Assembly: GCA_026125285.1 (NCBI GenBank)
Contig: JAHCLO010000024.1
Location: forward strand, 40,593-104,592
DNA length: 64,000 nucleotides
Direction: 5' to 3'
Source: Verrucomicrobiia bacterium
GTDB taxonomy: Bacteria > Verrucomicrobiota > Verrucomicrobiia > Limisphaerales > JADLHS01
Shown here one piece after another: positions 1 through 9,204 of this stretch (positions within the stretch are counted from its first letter, which is position 1; each line of letters begins with the position of its first letter). The position numbers and the translations under genes were made by a program. The notes below the pieces were generated by a model, which did not search any database, had not been told where the DNA came from, and saw only the letters and a list, made by a program, of their open reading frames with translations.

Positions 1-2
1 AA

Positions 3-401
3 CGCGCGCAAACCATCAATTGCGTCAATCACGTCAAACAACTCGCCCTGGCGGTACGCATCTACGCCTCCGACAATGAGGACCGCTTTCCTTCGGCTGA
101 CAATTGGTGCGATGCCATCCGATCTGAAGCCGGTACGGACAAGGTTTTCCAGTGTCCGAGTGATCCCAACTTGCGCTGCGCGTTCGCCTACAACCGCAAG
201 CTGGACGGCTTGTCCGAGGACGAGATCCATCCCCAGACGGTGCTGTTCTTCGAGAGCGACGCGGGCTGGAACGCGGCGGGCGGGCCGGAACTATTCTCGC
301 CGCACCAACATTCCCGGACCTCGGTCATCGTGGGTTTTGCCGACGGCTCGGTGCAGCAGTTGTCGCGCGCCAAGTTTGAGTCGTTGCGATGGGATCCTTG
401 A
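3..401 (+). CDS. Prepilin-like H-X9-DG family protein, 3' fragment
   Basis: The gene enters from the left edge, so only the last 132 residues are visible. The segment NCVNHVKQLALAVRIYASDN followed by RFP matches the region after the N-terminal helix of DUF1559-type, prepilin-processing-associated proteins common in Verrucomicrobia and Planctomycetes. Near the C-terminus HSRTSVIVGFADGSV is an H-x(10)-DG version of the family's H-X9-DG signature, one residue longer than usual. Two cysteines (VFQCPSD and LRCAF) sit where the family often has a disulfide. By family, such proteins are exported pseudopilin-like proteins of unknown role. The prepilin leader is outside the window. Confidence 0.72.
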   Translation, partial: RAQTINCVNHVKQLALAVRIYASDNEDRFPSADNWCDAIRSEAGTDKVFQCPSDPNLRCAFAYNRKLDGLSEDEIHPQTVLFFESDAGWNAAGGPELFSPHQHSRTSVIVGFADGSVQQLSRAKFESLRWDP

Positions 402-450
402 CTATTTCTCCTAAATCCATCATTGCATCACCAATTCTGAAAGGCACGCC

Positions 451-1062
451 ATGTATAAAATTATCGGAGCAGACGGCAAAGAATACGGCCCCATCACGGC
501 GGAACAGTTGAAGCAATGGTTCACCGAGGGCCGCGTCAACGCGCAAACCCAGGTGCTGGCCGAGGGCAGCACGGATTGGAGACCGCTTGGGGAGTTCCCC
601 GAACTTGCGGCCACGGTCGCCGCCGCCCCGGCAGCGGCGCCGACGCACACCGCTCAATCCGTCGGCAGCACGGATACTGGTAATCAGGCGAAAGGACCGG
701 CAATTTTTCTGCTGGTGCTTGCGATTCTGGATGTTCTTGCCTCAAGCGCTGGAATCGGTCTTATGACTCTGGGTCATACTCCAATGGCGTTTCCTGGAAT
801 GTCATCCGAGAGCGCGGAGCTTCAAGAAAAGATAGGATTCATGTTCAGCCTGCCCACTTACATCCTTGGTGTCATATTGGCTGTTCTACGCCTGATCGGT
901 TCGATCAAGATGATGAATCTGCAGTCGTATGGTTTGGCGATGACCGCCGCAATCCTAACCCTCATTCCATGCGGAGCGTGTTGTTGCTTCTTGAACATCG
1001 GTGCGGGCATCTGGGCGCTGGTTGTCCTCGCCAAGCCGGAAGTAAAAAGTTCCTTCCACTGA
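451..1062 (+). CDS. GYF_2-domain membrane protein
   Basis: 203 residues. Residues 1-52 form a GYF_2-type domain (MYKIIGADGKEYGPITAEQL, then QWFTEGRV and TDWRPLGEFPEL), a small fold that binds proline-rich peptides and usually faces the cytoplasm. An Ala/Pro linker of about 25 residues follows, then three hydrophobic segments near 80-105, 128-152 and 158-193; the last holds a CGACCC cysteine cluster. The start is supported by AAAGG eight bases upstream. The next gene starts 22 bases after the stop, so the two may be cotranscribed. Function is unknown; GYF_2 plus membrane segments is common in this phylum. Confidence 0.75.
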   Translation: MYKIIGADGKEYGPITAEQLKQWFTEGRVNAQTQVLAEGSTDWRPLGEFPELAATVAAAPAAAPTHTAQSVGSTDTGNQAKGPAIFLLVLAILDVLASSAGIGLMTLGHTPMAFPGMSSESAELQEKIGFMFSLPTYILGVILAVLRLIGSIKMMNLQSYGLAMTAAILTLIPCGACCCFLNIGAGIWALVVLAKPEVKSSFH

Positions 1063-1083
1063 AACTGAAGTCTCTGTCGGCCC

Positions 1084-1542
1084 ATGAATGGCGTTTCGCA
1101 CGAAGCCGAGTTCAACGAAGGCGGCGTTCCTCCGCGGGTGACGGTGCCGCGCCGCTGGAGTTGGCGTGCGGCGGCGCTGGTGGCGCTCGCCATTGCGGCG
1201 GGCGGCGCGATTCTGCTTTTCTTCAATCCCAGCCAGTACGGCTTCTATCCGGTCTGCCATTTTTACCTGACCACCGGCCTGACCTGCACCGGTTGCGGTT
1301 CGCTGCGGGCGATGCATCAGTTGTTGAACGGCCACTTTGCCGAGGCATTCCGGCTCAACGCGCTGTTTGTCCTCACTCTGGCCGTTGGCGGGTGGGTGGC
1401 GGCGCGCTTCGCCTGGGCGTTCCTCCGCCGCCAACCGGCCAAATTTACTGTACGGACGTCGTGGTGCTGGCTGTTCCTCGCGGTGGCATTGGTTTTTACC
1501 GTGGTGCGCAACCTGCCGGCTTTCGCCTGGCTCGCGCCGTGA
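1084..1542 (+). CDS. DUF2752 membrane protein
   Basis: 152 residues. Hydrophobic segments near 29-47, 90-112 and 125-145 surround the signature FYLTTGLTCTGCGSLRA (about residues 60-77), the Cys-x2-Cys-Gly...R motif of the DUF2752 family. These are small inner-membrane proteins of unknown function, often next to GYF or TM2-like membrane proteins, which matches the preceding gene. The start ATG follows closely on the upstream stop. The sequence after the stop is an imperfect palindrome, described separately. Confidence 0.75.
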   Translation: MNGVSHEAEFNEGGVPPRVTVPRRWSWRAAALVALAIAAGGAILLFFNPSQYGFYPVCHFYLTTGLTCTGCGSLRAMHQLLNGHFAEAFRLNALFVLTLAVGGWVAARFAWAFLRRQPAKFTVRTSWCWLFLAVALVFTVVRNLPAFAWLAP

Positions 1543-1559
1543 AGAGCTTGTGCGAGAAA

Positions 1560-1635
1560 GTAGCCGCCGACGTGAAGAGGCGGATTGGCTCAAAAATCCA
1601 ACGGAAACATTCCGCCTCCTTACGTCGTCGGCTAC
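1560..1635. repeat. REP-like imperfect palindrome
   Basis: Two 25-bp arms (1560-1584 and 1611-1635) pair at 22 of 25 positions around a 26-bp spacer. The spacer itself contains TTGG and CCAA that could extend a second stem. It lies between two genes and encodes nothing. The length and form suggest a dispersed intergenic palindrome or a strong bidirectional terminator without a T tract. Confidence 0.6.
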
Positions 1636-1666
1636 GTGGTCGGGGTGGCCGTGACAGGGTGGGTGC

Positions 1667-2071
1667 ATGAAACTCACCCTGGCACTCGGCCCGCGGCATG
1701 GTCTGAGCCGGCAAACCGCGCTGGGTTGCGTGGCTACGAACGTGGCATTTCCGGGCTTCGGCTCGCTCATGGCCGGACATCCGGTGGGCTACGCGCAGGC
1801 GGTGGTGACGCTGGCCGGATTCGCAATGACGCTGGGCTTCGGCCTGGTCTTCGTAGTCTGGTGTCTCCTTAATTGGTCCGTGCTCTACGGACCGGACGCC
1901 GATCCCGTGGATACGTTGCTGCAACTCTGGGTGCGGTTGCGGTGGGCGCTGGTGGGCATGGGCTTGTTTGGCATCTCATGGCTGTGGGCCTGGTTCACCA
2001 ACGCGGCAATCCTGCGCGAATCCCGCAAGGCCGAAGAAGCCGCGAAGCCGCTGCCAAGCCGCCCAAGTTGA
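1667..2071 (+). CDS. Small membrane protein, unknown
   Basis: 134 residues with hydrophobic segments near residues 20-38, 42-70 and 92-112 and a charged, Lys/Glu-rich tail. The N-terminal half (ALGCVATNVAFPGFGSLMAG) resembles the Gly/Pro-rich first segment of small TM2-like membrane proteins, but no family can be named with certainty. It follows the GYF_2 and DUF2752 genes on the same strand and may belong to the same group. Confidence 0.6.
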   Translation: MKLTLALGPRHGLSRQTALGCVATNVAFPGFGSLMAGHPVGYAQAVVTLAGFAMTLGFGLVFVVWCLLNWSVLYGPDADPVDTLLQLWVRLRWALVGMGLFGISWLWAWFTNAAILRESRKAEEAAKPLPSRPS

Positions 2072-2199
2072 CTTGAATTGCGCTGCTCACTCGTGGAGGT
2101 GCCGCCTGTCACCCAGCCACAATCACCCACAACTCATAACCAAGGTTCTTCCCTTGATTGGAGCGTGACGCGCCGTAGGATTTATGGCATCCCTCCAGC

Positions 2200-2478
2200 A
2201 TGGCAAAGATGAATGTTGCCCAAATCAAACGCGCGCTGGCAACCGTGCCCGATTGGAAAAAAGCCGGCGCGACCATCACGCGCACGTTCCAATTCACGGA
2301 CTTCCCGGCGGCGATCAAATTCGTGAACGCCATCGCGAGACTCGCGGAGAAAGCCTGGCATCATCCGGACATTGACATTCGCTGGAACAAAGTGGTGCTC
2401 ACCCTCATGACCCACTCGGAAGGTGGGCTGACGGAGAAGGATTTCCAACTCGCCCAACAATTTGACCGGTTAACTTGA
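2200..2478 (+). CDS. phhB: 4a-hydroxytetrahydrobiopterin dehydratase
   Basis: 92 residues, the full length of the pterin-4-alpha-carbinolamine dehydratase family. The active-site block AWHHPDIDIRWNKVVLTLMT (about 54-73) has the conserved His-His-Pro pair and the WNKV strand, and the C-terminal HSEGGLTEKDFQLAQ helix is typical. The enzyme dehydrates 4a-hydroxytetrahydropterin, recycling the cofactor of aromatic amino acid hydroxylases, or acts in molybdopterin-related side reactions; no hydroxylase gene is nearby. An in-frame ATG three codons downstream is an alternative start. Confidence 0.9.
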   Translation: MAKMNVAQIKRALATVPDWKKAGATITRTFQFTDFPAAIKFVNAIARLAEKAWHHPDIDIRWNKVVLTLMTHSEGGLTEKDFQLAQQFDRLT

Positions 2479-2484
2479 AACCTA

Positions 2485-2568
2485 ATGCGTGATGCGTGGT
2501 GCGTGACAGCTAAAGCGCCACGCGATCACGCCTCACGCCTCACGCATTACGCCTCACGCCTCACGCCT
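2485..2568. repeat. Short tandem CCTCACG-type repeat upstream of galK
   Basis: The gap between phhB and galK contains several tandem and inverted copies of a GCGTGATGCGT / ACGCCTCACGC unit. The first part (2485-2505) reads as the reverse complement of the later CACGCCTCACGC copies (2527-2568), so the transcript could fold into a long hairpin just before the galK start. Such blocks often arise by slippage; a terminator or leader role is possible but unproven. Confidence 0.55.
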
Positions 2569-2581
2569 GAACCCAATTCCC

Positions 2582-3793
2582 ATGCCTCTCTCCACACCCG
2601 CCGCCGCCGCCGTCCAGACCCTGTTCAAGAAGCATTTCGGCTACACGCCGCCGCACGTTGTAAAGGCGCCTGGCCGGCTGGAGGTCCTAGGCAATCACAC
2701 GGATTACAACGACGGCCTGGTCATGTCCGTGGCGGTGGACAAATACATCTTCATCGCTTGCGCGCCGCGCACGGATGGCAAGGTGGAACTGATCTCCTCC
2801 GCGTTTCCCGAGCCGGAGAAATTCTGGGTCACGGAATTCAAATCCAACCCCACCGCGCGCTGGGCCGATTACGTGAAAGGCGTGCTGGCGCAACTGCGCA
2901 AGCGCGGCGTGCATTTCAGCGGCTTCAACGCCGCCATTCACGGCACCATTCCCGTCGGCGCCGGCATGAGCAGTTCCGCTGCGCTGGAAATCGCCACCGC
3001 CCTCGCGGTGCGCAAGCTGTATCCCTTCAGCCTGACCGAAACTGGCGCCACCGTGCCGCCCAAACGCAACGAACGCGGCGAACTGCCACCGTTGCCGCCC
3101 GGCGAGCGGATGTACTTCGCCAGGCTCTGCCACGCCGCGGAATATGACTTTGTCGGTGTGCGCTGCGGCTTGCTGGACCAGATTTCGTCGTTGTACGGCA
3201 AGGCCTGGAACATAATGAACATTGACTGCCGGTTCCTGAGCGTCGAACACACGCCGCTGGTCGGCCAGGCCGTCATCGTCTGCAACACCGGGGTGAAACA
3301 CTCGCTGGTCGGCGGCGAATACAACGCCCTGCGCGATCACTGCGAAGCCGCCGCAAAAAAACTGGGCGCCAAATCGCTGCGCTCGGTGGAGATGAAACAT
3401 TTGCAGGCCAACCAAGCCCAACTGGCTCCGCGAGAATTCGAGTGCGCGCATCACATTGTCAGCGAAATCGCGCGCGTGGTCGCGGCGGAGCGGGCGTTGC
3501 GGGCGGACGATTACCGGCAGTTCGGCCAGTATCTGTTCCAGAGCCACGAGAGCTCGCGGGATTCGCTCAAGAACAGTTGCCCGGAGCTGGATGTGCTGGT
3601 GGAGGTGGCCCGCCAACATCCCGGATGCATTGGCGCGCGACTGACCGGCGGCGGTTTCGGCGGGGCGACCATCAACCTCGTGGCCTATCATCAGGCGGAG
3701 AGTTTTATGGAACACATCGCGCGTGAGTACGCCGTCAAGACGGGGATCAAAATCACGCCACAGGTTTGCCAGATTGTGGACGGCGCGGCGTGA
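2582..3793 (+). CDS. galK: Galactokinase
   Basis: 403 residues, the usual length. It phosphorylates alpha-D-galactose to galactose-1-phosphate with ATP in the cytoplasm (Leloir pathway). Three GHMP-kinase signatures are present in order: the galactokinase sugar-binding motif APGRLEVLGNHTDYNDG (about 30-46), the ATP loop PVGAGMSSSAALE (about 124-136), and the C-terminal TGGGFGGATINLV (about 354-366). An insertion of about 20 residues (PPKRNERGELPPLPPGER) lies between the ATP loop and the CGLLDQ motif, which is unusual but in frame. No other Leloir gene is adjacent. Confidence 0.93.
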   Translation: MPLSTPAAAAVQTLFKKHFGYTPPHVVKAPGRLEVLGNHTDYNDGLVMSVAVDKYIFIACAPRTDGKVELISSAFPEPEKFWVTEFKSNPTARWADYVKGVLAQLRKRGVHFSGFNAAIHGTIPVGAGMSSSAALEIATALAVRKLYPFSLTETGATVPPKRNERGELPPLPPGERMYFARLCHAAEYDFVGVRCGLLDQISSLYGKAWNIMNIDCRFLSVEHTPLVGQAVIVCNTGVKHSLVGGEYNALRDHCEAAAKKLGAKSLRSVEMKHLQANQAQLAPREFECAHHIVSEIARVVAAERALRADDYRQFGQYLFQSHESSRDSLKNSCPELDVLVEVARQHPGCIGARLTGGGFGGATINLVAYHQAESFMEHIAREYAVKTGIKITPQVCQIVDGAA

Positions 3794-3927
3794 GCGAAGC
3801 TGCCCTCGGACGCAGTTGCTCATAGCGGAGCCCGACGCCGCGCGATTCTGATGTTCCCCAAAAGTAAAGGCTTGGCAACCGCTACCGGCAGGACTACAAA
3901 GCGGATAAATCTGGCCAGAGAGACATC

Positions 3928-4458
3928 ATGAACGAAACGATACCTGCCGCAAACGCCAACCCGAAGAATTCCGCGTTGGCCATCTGGAGCCTCGTGCTGG
4001 GTGTGCTCAGCCTGGTTTGTCTTTCAATCTTCTCCGCGGTGCCCGCGGTGATCTGTGGCCACCTCGCGTATTCACGAATCCGCCGGTCCAGCGGCGCGCT
4101 GACGGGTGATGGCCTGGCGATTGCCGGTTTGGTCACCGGTTACATCGGCATCGCCTTCGCCCTGTTCTTGATTCCCATGATGGCTGCCATCGCGATCCCC
4201 AACTTTGTGAAGGCACGCGACACTGCGCAACGGAATGCGTGCATCAATAACCTTCGCCAACTGGATTCCGCCAAGCAACAGTGGGCACTGGAGCAGAACA
4301 AGGATGAAGACGCTGTGCCGGCGCCGGCCGATTTGGACAAGTATTTGCGCGTTGGCTTTCACGGCCTGCAATGTCCCAAAGGCGGAAGCTACGAAATCAA
4401 CGCCATCGGCGAACTTCCCACTTGTTCCATTCCCGGCCACGAGCTGCCGGACAACTGA
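3928..4458 (+). CDS. DUF4190-type membrane protein with a pseudopilin-like tail
   Basis: 176 residues. The first part (SALAIWSLVLGVLSLVCLSI, then GLAIAGLVTGYIGIAFALF) is a DUF4190-style pair of membrane segments. It is followed by AAIAIPNFVKARDTAQRNAC, which resembles the mature N-terminus of type II secretion pseudopilins as found in Verrucomicrobia, and by a short globular domain with two cysteines (CPKGG, PTCSIPG). There is no prepilin peptidase site before the IPNF segment, so the pilin-like stretch is internal rather than processed. Function unknown. Confidence 0.7.
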   Translation: MNETIPAANANPKNSALAIWSLVLGVLSLVCLSIFSAVPAVICGHLAYSRIRRSSGALTGDGLAIAGLVTGYIGIAFALFLIPMMAAIAIPNFVKARDTAQRNACINNLRQLDSAKQQWALEQNKDEDAVPAPADLDKYLRVGFHGLQCPKGGSYEINAIGELPTCSIPGHELPDN

Positions 4459-4609
4459 CCTCGTTTGCTCCTACATAGCTATCTGCAATTTGAAGGCACA
4501 GCACCAGCCTCCCCCGCCGGTTGTGCATAAGAGCAGTTTTGCGACTGACAAGACGGGCAAGATTCCATTTGAGGAAAGGGGTCGCCCTGCGTATTCTCCC
4601 GCTTGCAGT

Positions 4610-4686
4610 GCGCGAGTAGCTCAATTGGATAGAGCGTCGGCCTCCGGAGCCGAAGGTTGTGGGTTCGACCCCCGCCTCGCGCACCA
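4610..4686 (+). tRNA. tRNA-Arg (anticodon CCG)
   Basis: 77 nt folding as a full cloverleaf: acceptor GCGCGAG/CTCGCGC (4610-4616 with 4676-4682), D stem GCTC/GAGC, anticodon stem TCGGC/GCCGA with loop CTCCGGA giving anticodon CCG, T stem GTGGG/CCCGC, discriminator A and an encoded CCA at 4684-4686. Confidence 0.95.
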
Positions 4687-4768
4687 TTCGTTTCGATTCC
4701 ATCGAACTGCGGCAATTGCTTTCCAATGCCCCGGCCATCGGTTATCAGTTGTGCGGATTTCACTCGAT

Positions 4769-7700
4769 ATGCAACTCCGCAACACGCAGCACACGCTCCC
4801 GGCGCTGGTCATTCTCAGCTTTCTCGGTTACGCGGTGACCGCCAACGCGCAATCAGTGCCTGCGCCCGAAGTCACGGGTGCGGCGGTTTTCGATGGCCGG
4901 ACCTTGGCCGGCTGGGAAGGCGATGAAAGCACTTGGCGGGTCCAGGATGGCGTCATCACGGGCGGCTCGCTGACCGAGCGGGTCGCGCGCAACGAGTTTC
5001 TGGCCAGCACGCGCGACTACACCAACTTCCTGCTCCGCTTCGAGATCAAGCTCACGGGCACGGAGGGGTTCATCAATTCAGGATTCCAGATTCGTTCCCA
5101 GCGTGTGCCCAACTCTCACGAGATGTCGGGCTATCAGTGCGACTTCGGCGAGCCGAACTGGTATGGCGCGATCTATGACGAAGCGCGCCGCAACAAGGTC
5201 ATGTCGGCTTCCGATATGGCCGCGCTCCGGCCGGTCATCAAACGCGATGACTGGAACGAATACATCATCCGTGCCGACGGTCCACGCATCACCACTTGGC
5301 TTAACGGCGTGAGGGCCACCGATTTTCTCGAACCGGATACCACGATGGCGAACTACGATTGGGGCAAATTCGGCATTCAGGTGCATGGCGGCGGCAAGGC
5401 ACTGGTGCAGGTCCGCCAGCTCGTCGTGCAGGAACTTCCGCCCACACCGGCGGAGCAACAATTCCTCGGTGCGCCGACGCCGAGCCAGCCGGCGAAATCA
5501 TCGCCGCTTACTCCGGAAGAGGAACTGGCGATGTTCACCCTGCCGCCGGGGTTCGAAATCGAACTGGTCGTGAGCGAAGACATTGCGGCAGGCTTCGGCA
5601 AGTTCGTCGCCATGGACTGGGATTTGCATGGCAATCTCTGGACCATGACCGCGCTGGAATATCCCGTGGACGCCAATGAAAGTCCCGAAGTCGCGCGCGA
5701 ACTCTACGCCAGCAAGGCCAAGGACAAGGTGCTGGTCTATGAGCGCGATCCTTCCTCGCCGACCGGGTATGCCAGAACGCCGCGCGTGTTCGCGGAGGGA
5801 CTGGCGATTCCCCTTGGCATTTTGCCGTACAAAAACGGCGTCTATGTGCAGCACGGATCCGACATCGTTTTTCTCAGCGATACTGATGGCGATGGCCGGG
5901 CGGACCGGCGGGATGTGATTCTTAGCGGATTCGGCATCCAGGATTCGCACCTCTTTCCGCATCAATTCACGCGTGCGCCCGGCAACTGGCTCTGGATGGC
6001 GCAAGGCGCGTTCAATTACGGCAAGGTGCGCACCACGCGCGGGGAAGAGGTGCAATTCGATCAGACGCGGATGGCGAAGTTCAGTTACGATGGTTCCGCG
6101 TTCGACATCACTTCGCAAGGACCGTGCAACATCTGGGGCCTGGCGCTCACCGCCGAGGGTGAAGTGTGGATTCAAGAGGCGAATGATTTTGGCTACCCGG
6201 CCATGCCGTTTCACGAGTATGCGAATTATCCGGGCTGCTCCGAAGCGCAATGGAAGAGTTACGCGCCGGAATTTCCCGGCACCGCGCCGGACTTCCGCAT
6301 GGGTGGCACCGGTTTGAGCGGACTCGCGTTGAGTGATCCAACGGGCTGGCCGGCCGCTTATGCGGACGTGTTGTACGTGGCCAATCCCATCGTCAGAAGA
6401 ATCCAGGCCATCAAGCCCCATCGCACCGGTTCCGGTTTTCAACTGCAACGACTGCCCGACTTGGTGGCCTCGGGCGATGAATGGTTTCGTCCCGTTGCCT
6501 TGCGGCTCGGCCCCGACGGCTGGCTCTACTTTGTGGATTGGTACAACCAGATCATCTCGCACAATGAAGTGCCGCGAAACCACCCGGAGCGCGACAAGCA
6601 GCGAGGCCGCATCTGGCGCGTGAAGCCGAAGGAAATGAAACCGCTCGCCGTGCCGGACTTCATGCGGTTATCCGGCGAGGAATTACTGGCCCGATTGGGT
6701 GGCGCAAATACGCCGCAAAGCCACCTGGCCTGGCAGGCCATCACGGACCGGCAGATGCGGGAGCTGACACCGCGATTGCAAAGCATCGCCCGGGACAACT
6801 CGCAATCCGCCGGTCGTCGAATTGCGTCGCTCTGGGCGTTGGAAGGATTGGACGAGGCGGAACGAGTTCAAACCGGCGCCGCGTGGTTCGAGTTGCTGGA
6901 GCCATTGCTGCAGGATCCGAATCGCAACGTCCGGCGCGAAGCATTGCGCATTTTGGGAACCCGTCCGCTCTCCGTCGCCGGTGCCAGTCGTGCCTGGGGA
7001 CGATTGTTCGACGCCCTCGACCCACTGGCGGAAGAATCCGACCCACAGGTGCGCGCCGAACTCATCAAAACCGTGATCCGGCTTCGCAACTTCCTGCTGG
7101 CATCCTCGGATGGCCGCACGGCCAGTCTGCTCGAAGAACGCGCCATGCCGCTGCTGCTGCGGATGGCACGGCCTGCGTTAGCAGAACCCACGGCCAAGAG
7201 CACGCACAGTGGCAAGCTGATCAAAGTTGGCGAGGCATACGAACGCGAGTTCGAGCGCTACCTCATTCGATATCTGTTGGAGCGCCAGCCGCTGTTGGTC
7301 GGGGAGTTTCTCGATTCCGCCACGGCCCGGTCGTTTCCTGCTGAACATCGGCTGCTTTTTGCGCTGGCGCTTGAGCCTGAAGCGGCCGCGCGTCGGGTTG
7401 CCCAATTGCTGCCGGAACTTGACCGCGCCCCTGGCGAGGAGGAATTACTTTGCCTGGCGCGCAATCCACAAGCTGCCGGCGTCGGTGAAGCTTTGGGCCA
7501 GGTGCTGCGCCGCTCTGCCACCCGTCGGACGGCGGTTGAGTCACTGTTGAAAATCCGCACCCGGCTGGAGGCTGGGCCGCTGGCGCCATCGCTCACCGAC
7601 ACCGCACGCGAACTGCTGACCAGTGGTGATAAGGCCGATGCCGAGTTGGGCGCGAGGCTGGCCGGGGCGTTTCAACTCGCGGCAGTTGAGCCTGAATTGA

Positions 7701-9184
7701 CGCAAGTCCTCGAACATGGGGTGAGCCGGCTTCACCAGACTGCCGCCGGTGAACCCTCCTTGGGAGCGGAATCTCTCGCCGCTTTGCGGGCGTTGCGCGA
7801 GTTGAAGTCCGAGGCGGTGGAACTCTTCGCCCGGCTGGCGCAACGAAGTACCCCGGTGGTTCAGGAGTTGGCGGTGTCCGCGCTTGCGGCTTCGCGCTCG
7901 GAGCGCGGACCAGAATGGCTCGTCCAACTTGTGCCTAAACTACCGGCGGCCCCACGCCGCGCCGCCGTCGCGGCGCTCGCCGGCACGAAGTCCGGCGCGG
8001 CTGCGTTTGTCCGAGGGCTTCGCCGTGGCGACCTCGATCGCGACGAGCTCGATGCCGTCACTTTGGACAAGTTGCACACGTTGCTCGGCGACGATCCCGA
8101 CCTCAAGGCCCTCGTGCAAAGTCTGGCTGGGTTCTTCCGCCCCGCGCTGCGCCTCAACGGCAGCGCCGAGGCTTGGGCGGACACCGACATCACGCTCGAC
8201 GGACCGTTTACGGTGGAAACCTGGATCAAACTGGACGCGGGCATTGACAACCGTGATGGCATTCTCGGTGCGCCCGGGATGCTGGATATGAATTTTCATG
8301 CCGGCCAGTTCCGCGTGTGGGCCGGGTCGCAAATCGGCGACGCCATCATTGTCACGAAGAAGATGGCCCCGGAAGTGTGGACGCATATTGCGGTTACCCG
8401 CGATGCCGATAGCCGACTGCGAGTTTATCTGAATGGCGAGTTGGACACTGACCAAGGCAAGATTCTGACCAACACATTCGAGGGCTGCCGACTTGGCTGG
8501 ACTTCACCCGCGCAGGGAACGCACGGCTGGTTGACGGAGTTCCGCGTCTGGCATCGCGCGCGCACGACTGCGGAAATCCGGTCGGACTTCGACCGCAGCT
8601 ACGTGGGCGAACCGCGGCCCGCAGGTCTGGTGCATCTCTACTCCGGCGAAGACTGGGGCAAGCTTAAGAAAGGCGCGCAAGTGACCGGCACGATGGATTT
8701 CCCCGCGTTGCTGACGGCCGCCGAAGCCAAGGCGTTTCAGGAGAAGTTCGACACATTTCGCGCGCTGGCCACCAAGCCGGGTGACATTGAGGGCGGACGG
8801 AGCACTTTCCAGATGGCCTGCGCGAGTTGTCACGCGGTCGGCGGTCAGGGCGGCCAGATTGGACCGGTGCTGGATGGCGCCGGCGCGCTGGGGATCGAAG
8901 CGTTGCTCCGCAACTTACTCACGCCGAATGTGGCGGTGGAGGCGGGCTACCGCGTCTTCCGCGTGGAACTCGCAGATGGCGAAGTGATGGACGGCATCCG
9001 CGTGTCGGAAGATCCGGAAGCGATTGTGCTCCGCCAGCCCAACCAGCCCGATACCCGCATTGCGCAAAAGGACGTGCGAAGAGCCGGCTTCACGAAAATG
9101 AGCATGATGCCGGAAGGTTTGCTCGAGACCCTCCCGCCCCAAGACGTCAGTAACTTGTTTGCCTTTCTGCGGACGCTGAAATAG
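4769..9184 (+). CDS. DUF1080 / PVC-type dehydrogenase / HEAT / LamG / cytochrome c protein
   Basis: 1471 residues from the ATG at 4769. The frame is open further upstream, but only through the tRNA gene, so that part is discarded. A signal peptide (LPALVILSFLGYAVTANAQS) points to export. In order: a 3-keto-disaccharide hydrolase (DUF1080) domain starting VFDGRTLAGWEGDESTWRV (about 38-210); a PVC-type membrane-bound dehydrogenase beta-propeller starting LPPGFEIELVV (about 257-615); alpha-helical HEAT-like repeats (about 640-1110); a LamG/concanavalin-like domain (about 1122-1290); and a C-terminal cytochrome c domain with heme motif CASCH at 1351-1355. By family it oxidises or hydrolyses sugars in the periplasm and passes electrons to the bound heme. 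Confidence 0.88.
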   Translation: MQLRNTQHTLPALVILSFLGYAVTANAQSVPAPEVTGAAVFDGRTLAGWEGDESTWRVQDGVITGGSLTERVARNEFLASTRDYTNFLLRFEIKLTGTEGFINSGFQIRSQRVPNSHEMSGYQCDFGEPNWYGAIYDEARRNKVMSASDMAALRPVIKRDDWNEYIIRADGPRITTWLNGVRATDFLEPDTTMANYDWGKFGIQVHGGGKALVQVRQLVVQELPPTPAEQQFLGAPTPSQPAKSSPLTPEEELAMFTLPPGFEIELVVSEDIAAGFGKFVAMDWDLHGNLWTMTALEYPVDANESPEVARELYASKAKDKVLVYERDPSSPTGYARTPRVFAEGLAIPLGILPYKNGVYVQHGSDIVFLSDTDGDGRADRRDVILSGFGIQDSHLFPHQFTRAPGNWLWMAQGAFNYGKVRTTRGEEVQFDQTRMAKFSYDGSAFDITSQGPCNIWGLALTAEGEVWIQEANDFGYPAMPFHEYANYPGCSEAQWKSYAPEFPGTAPDFRMGGTGLSGLALSDPTGWPAAYADVLYVANPIVRRIQAIKPHRTGSGFQLQRLPDLVASGDEWFRPVALRLGPDGWLYFVDWYNQIISHNEVPRNHPERDKQRGRIWRVKPKEMKPLAVPDFMRLSGEELLARLGGANTPQSHLAWQAITDRQMRELTPRLQSIARDNSQSAGRRIASLWALEGLDEAERVQTGAAWFELLEPLLQDPNRNVRREALRILGTRPLSVAGASRAWGRLFDALDPLAEESDPQVRAELIKTVIRLRNFLLASSDGRTASLLEERAMPLLLRMARPALAEPTAKSTHSGKLIKVGEAYEREFERYLIRYLLERQPLLVGEFLDSATARSFPAEHRLLFALALEPEAAARRVAQLLPELDRAPGEEELLCLARNPQAAGVGEALGQVLRRSATRRTAVESLLKIRTRLEAGPLAPSLTDTARELLTSGDKADAELGARLAGAFQLAAVEPELTQVLEHGVSRLHQTAAGEPSLGAESLAALRALRELKSEAVELFARLAQRSTPVVQELAVSALAASRSERGPEWLVQLVPKLPAAPRRAAVAALAGTKSGAAAFVRGLRRGDLDRDELDAVTLDKLHTLLGDDPDLKALVQSLAGFFRPALRLNGSAEAWADTDITLDGPFTVETWIKLDAGIDNRDGILGAPGMLDMNFHAGQFRVWAGSQIGDAIIVTKKMAPEVWTHIAVTRDADSRLRVYLNGELDTDQGKILTNTFEGCRLGWTSPAQGTHGWLTEFRVWHRARTTAEIRSDFDRSYVGEPRPAGLVHLYSGEDWGKLKKGAQVTGTMDFPALLTAAEAKAFQEKFDTFRALATKPGDIEGGRSTFQMACASCHAVGGQGGQIGPVLDGAGALGIEALLRNLLTPNVAVEAGYRVFRVELADGEVMDGIRVSEDPEAIVLRQPNQPDTRIAQKDVRRAGFTKMSMMPEGLLETLPPQDVSNLFAFLRTLK

Positions 9185-9204
9185 CGGCAACGGGGAAGAC
9201 CGGA

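Noticed and set aside
2687..3823. Long minus-strand frame across galK
   Set aside because: Antisense shadow of a clear galactokinase with all three GHMP motifs; the GC-rich third positions of galK keep it open.
4235..4768. Extension of the large cytochrome protein upstream of 4769
   Set aside because: The frame is open but it passes through the tRNA-Arg(CCG) gene and part of the pilin-like gene; the signal peptide begins at 4769.
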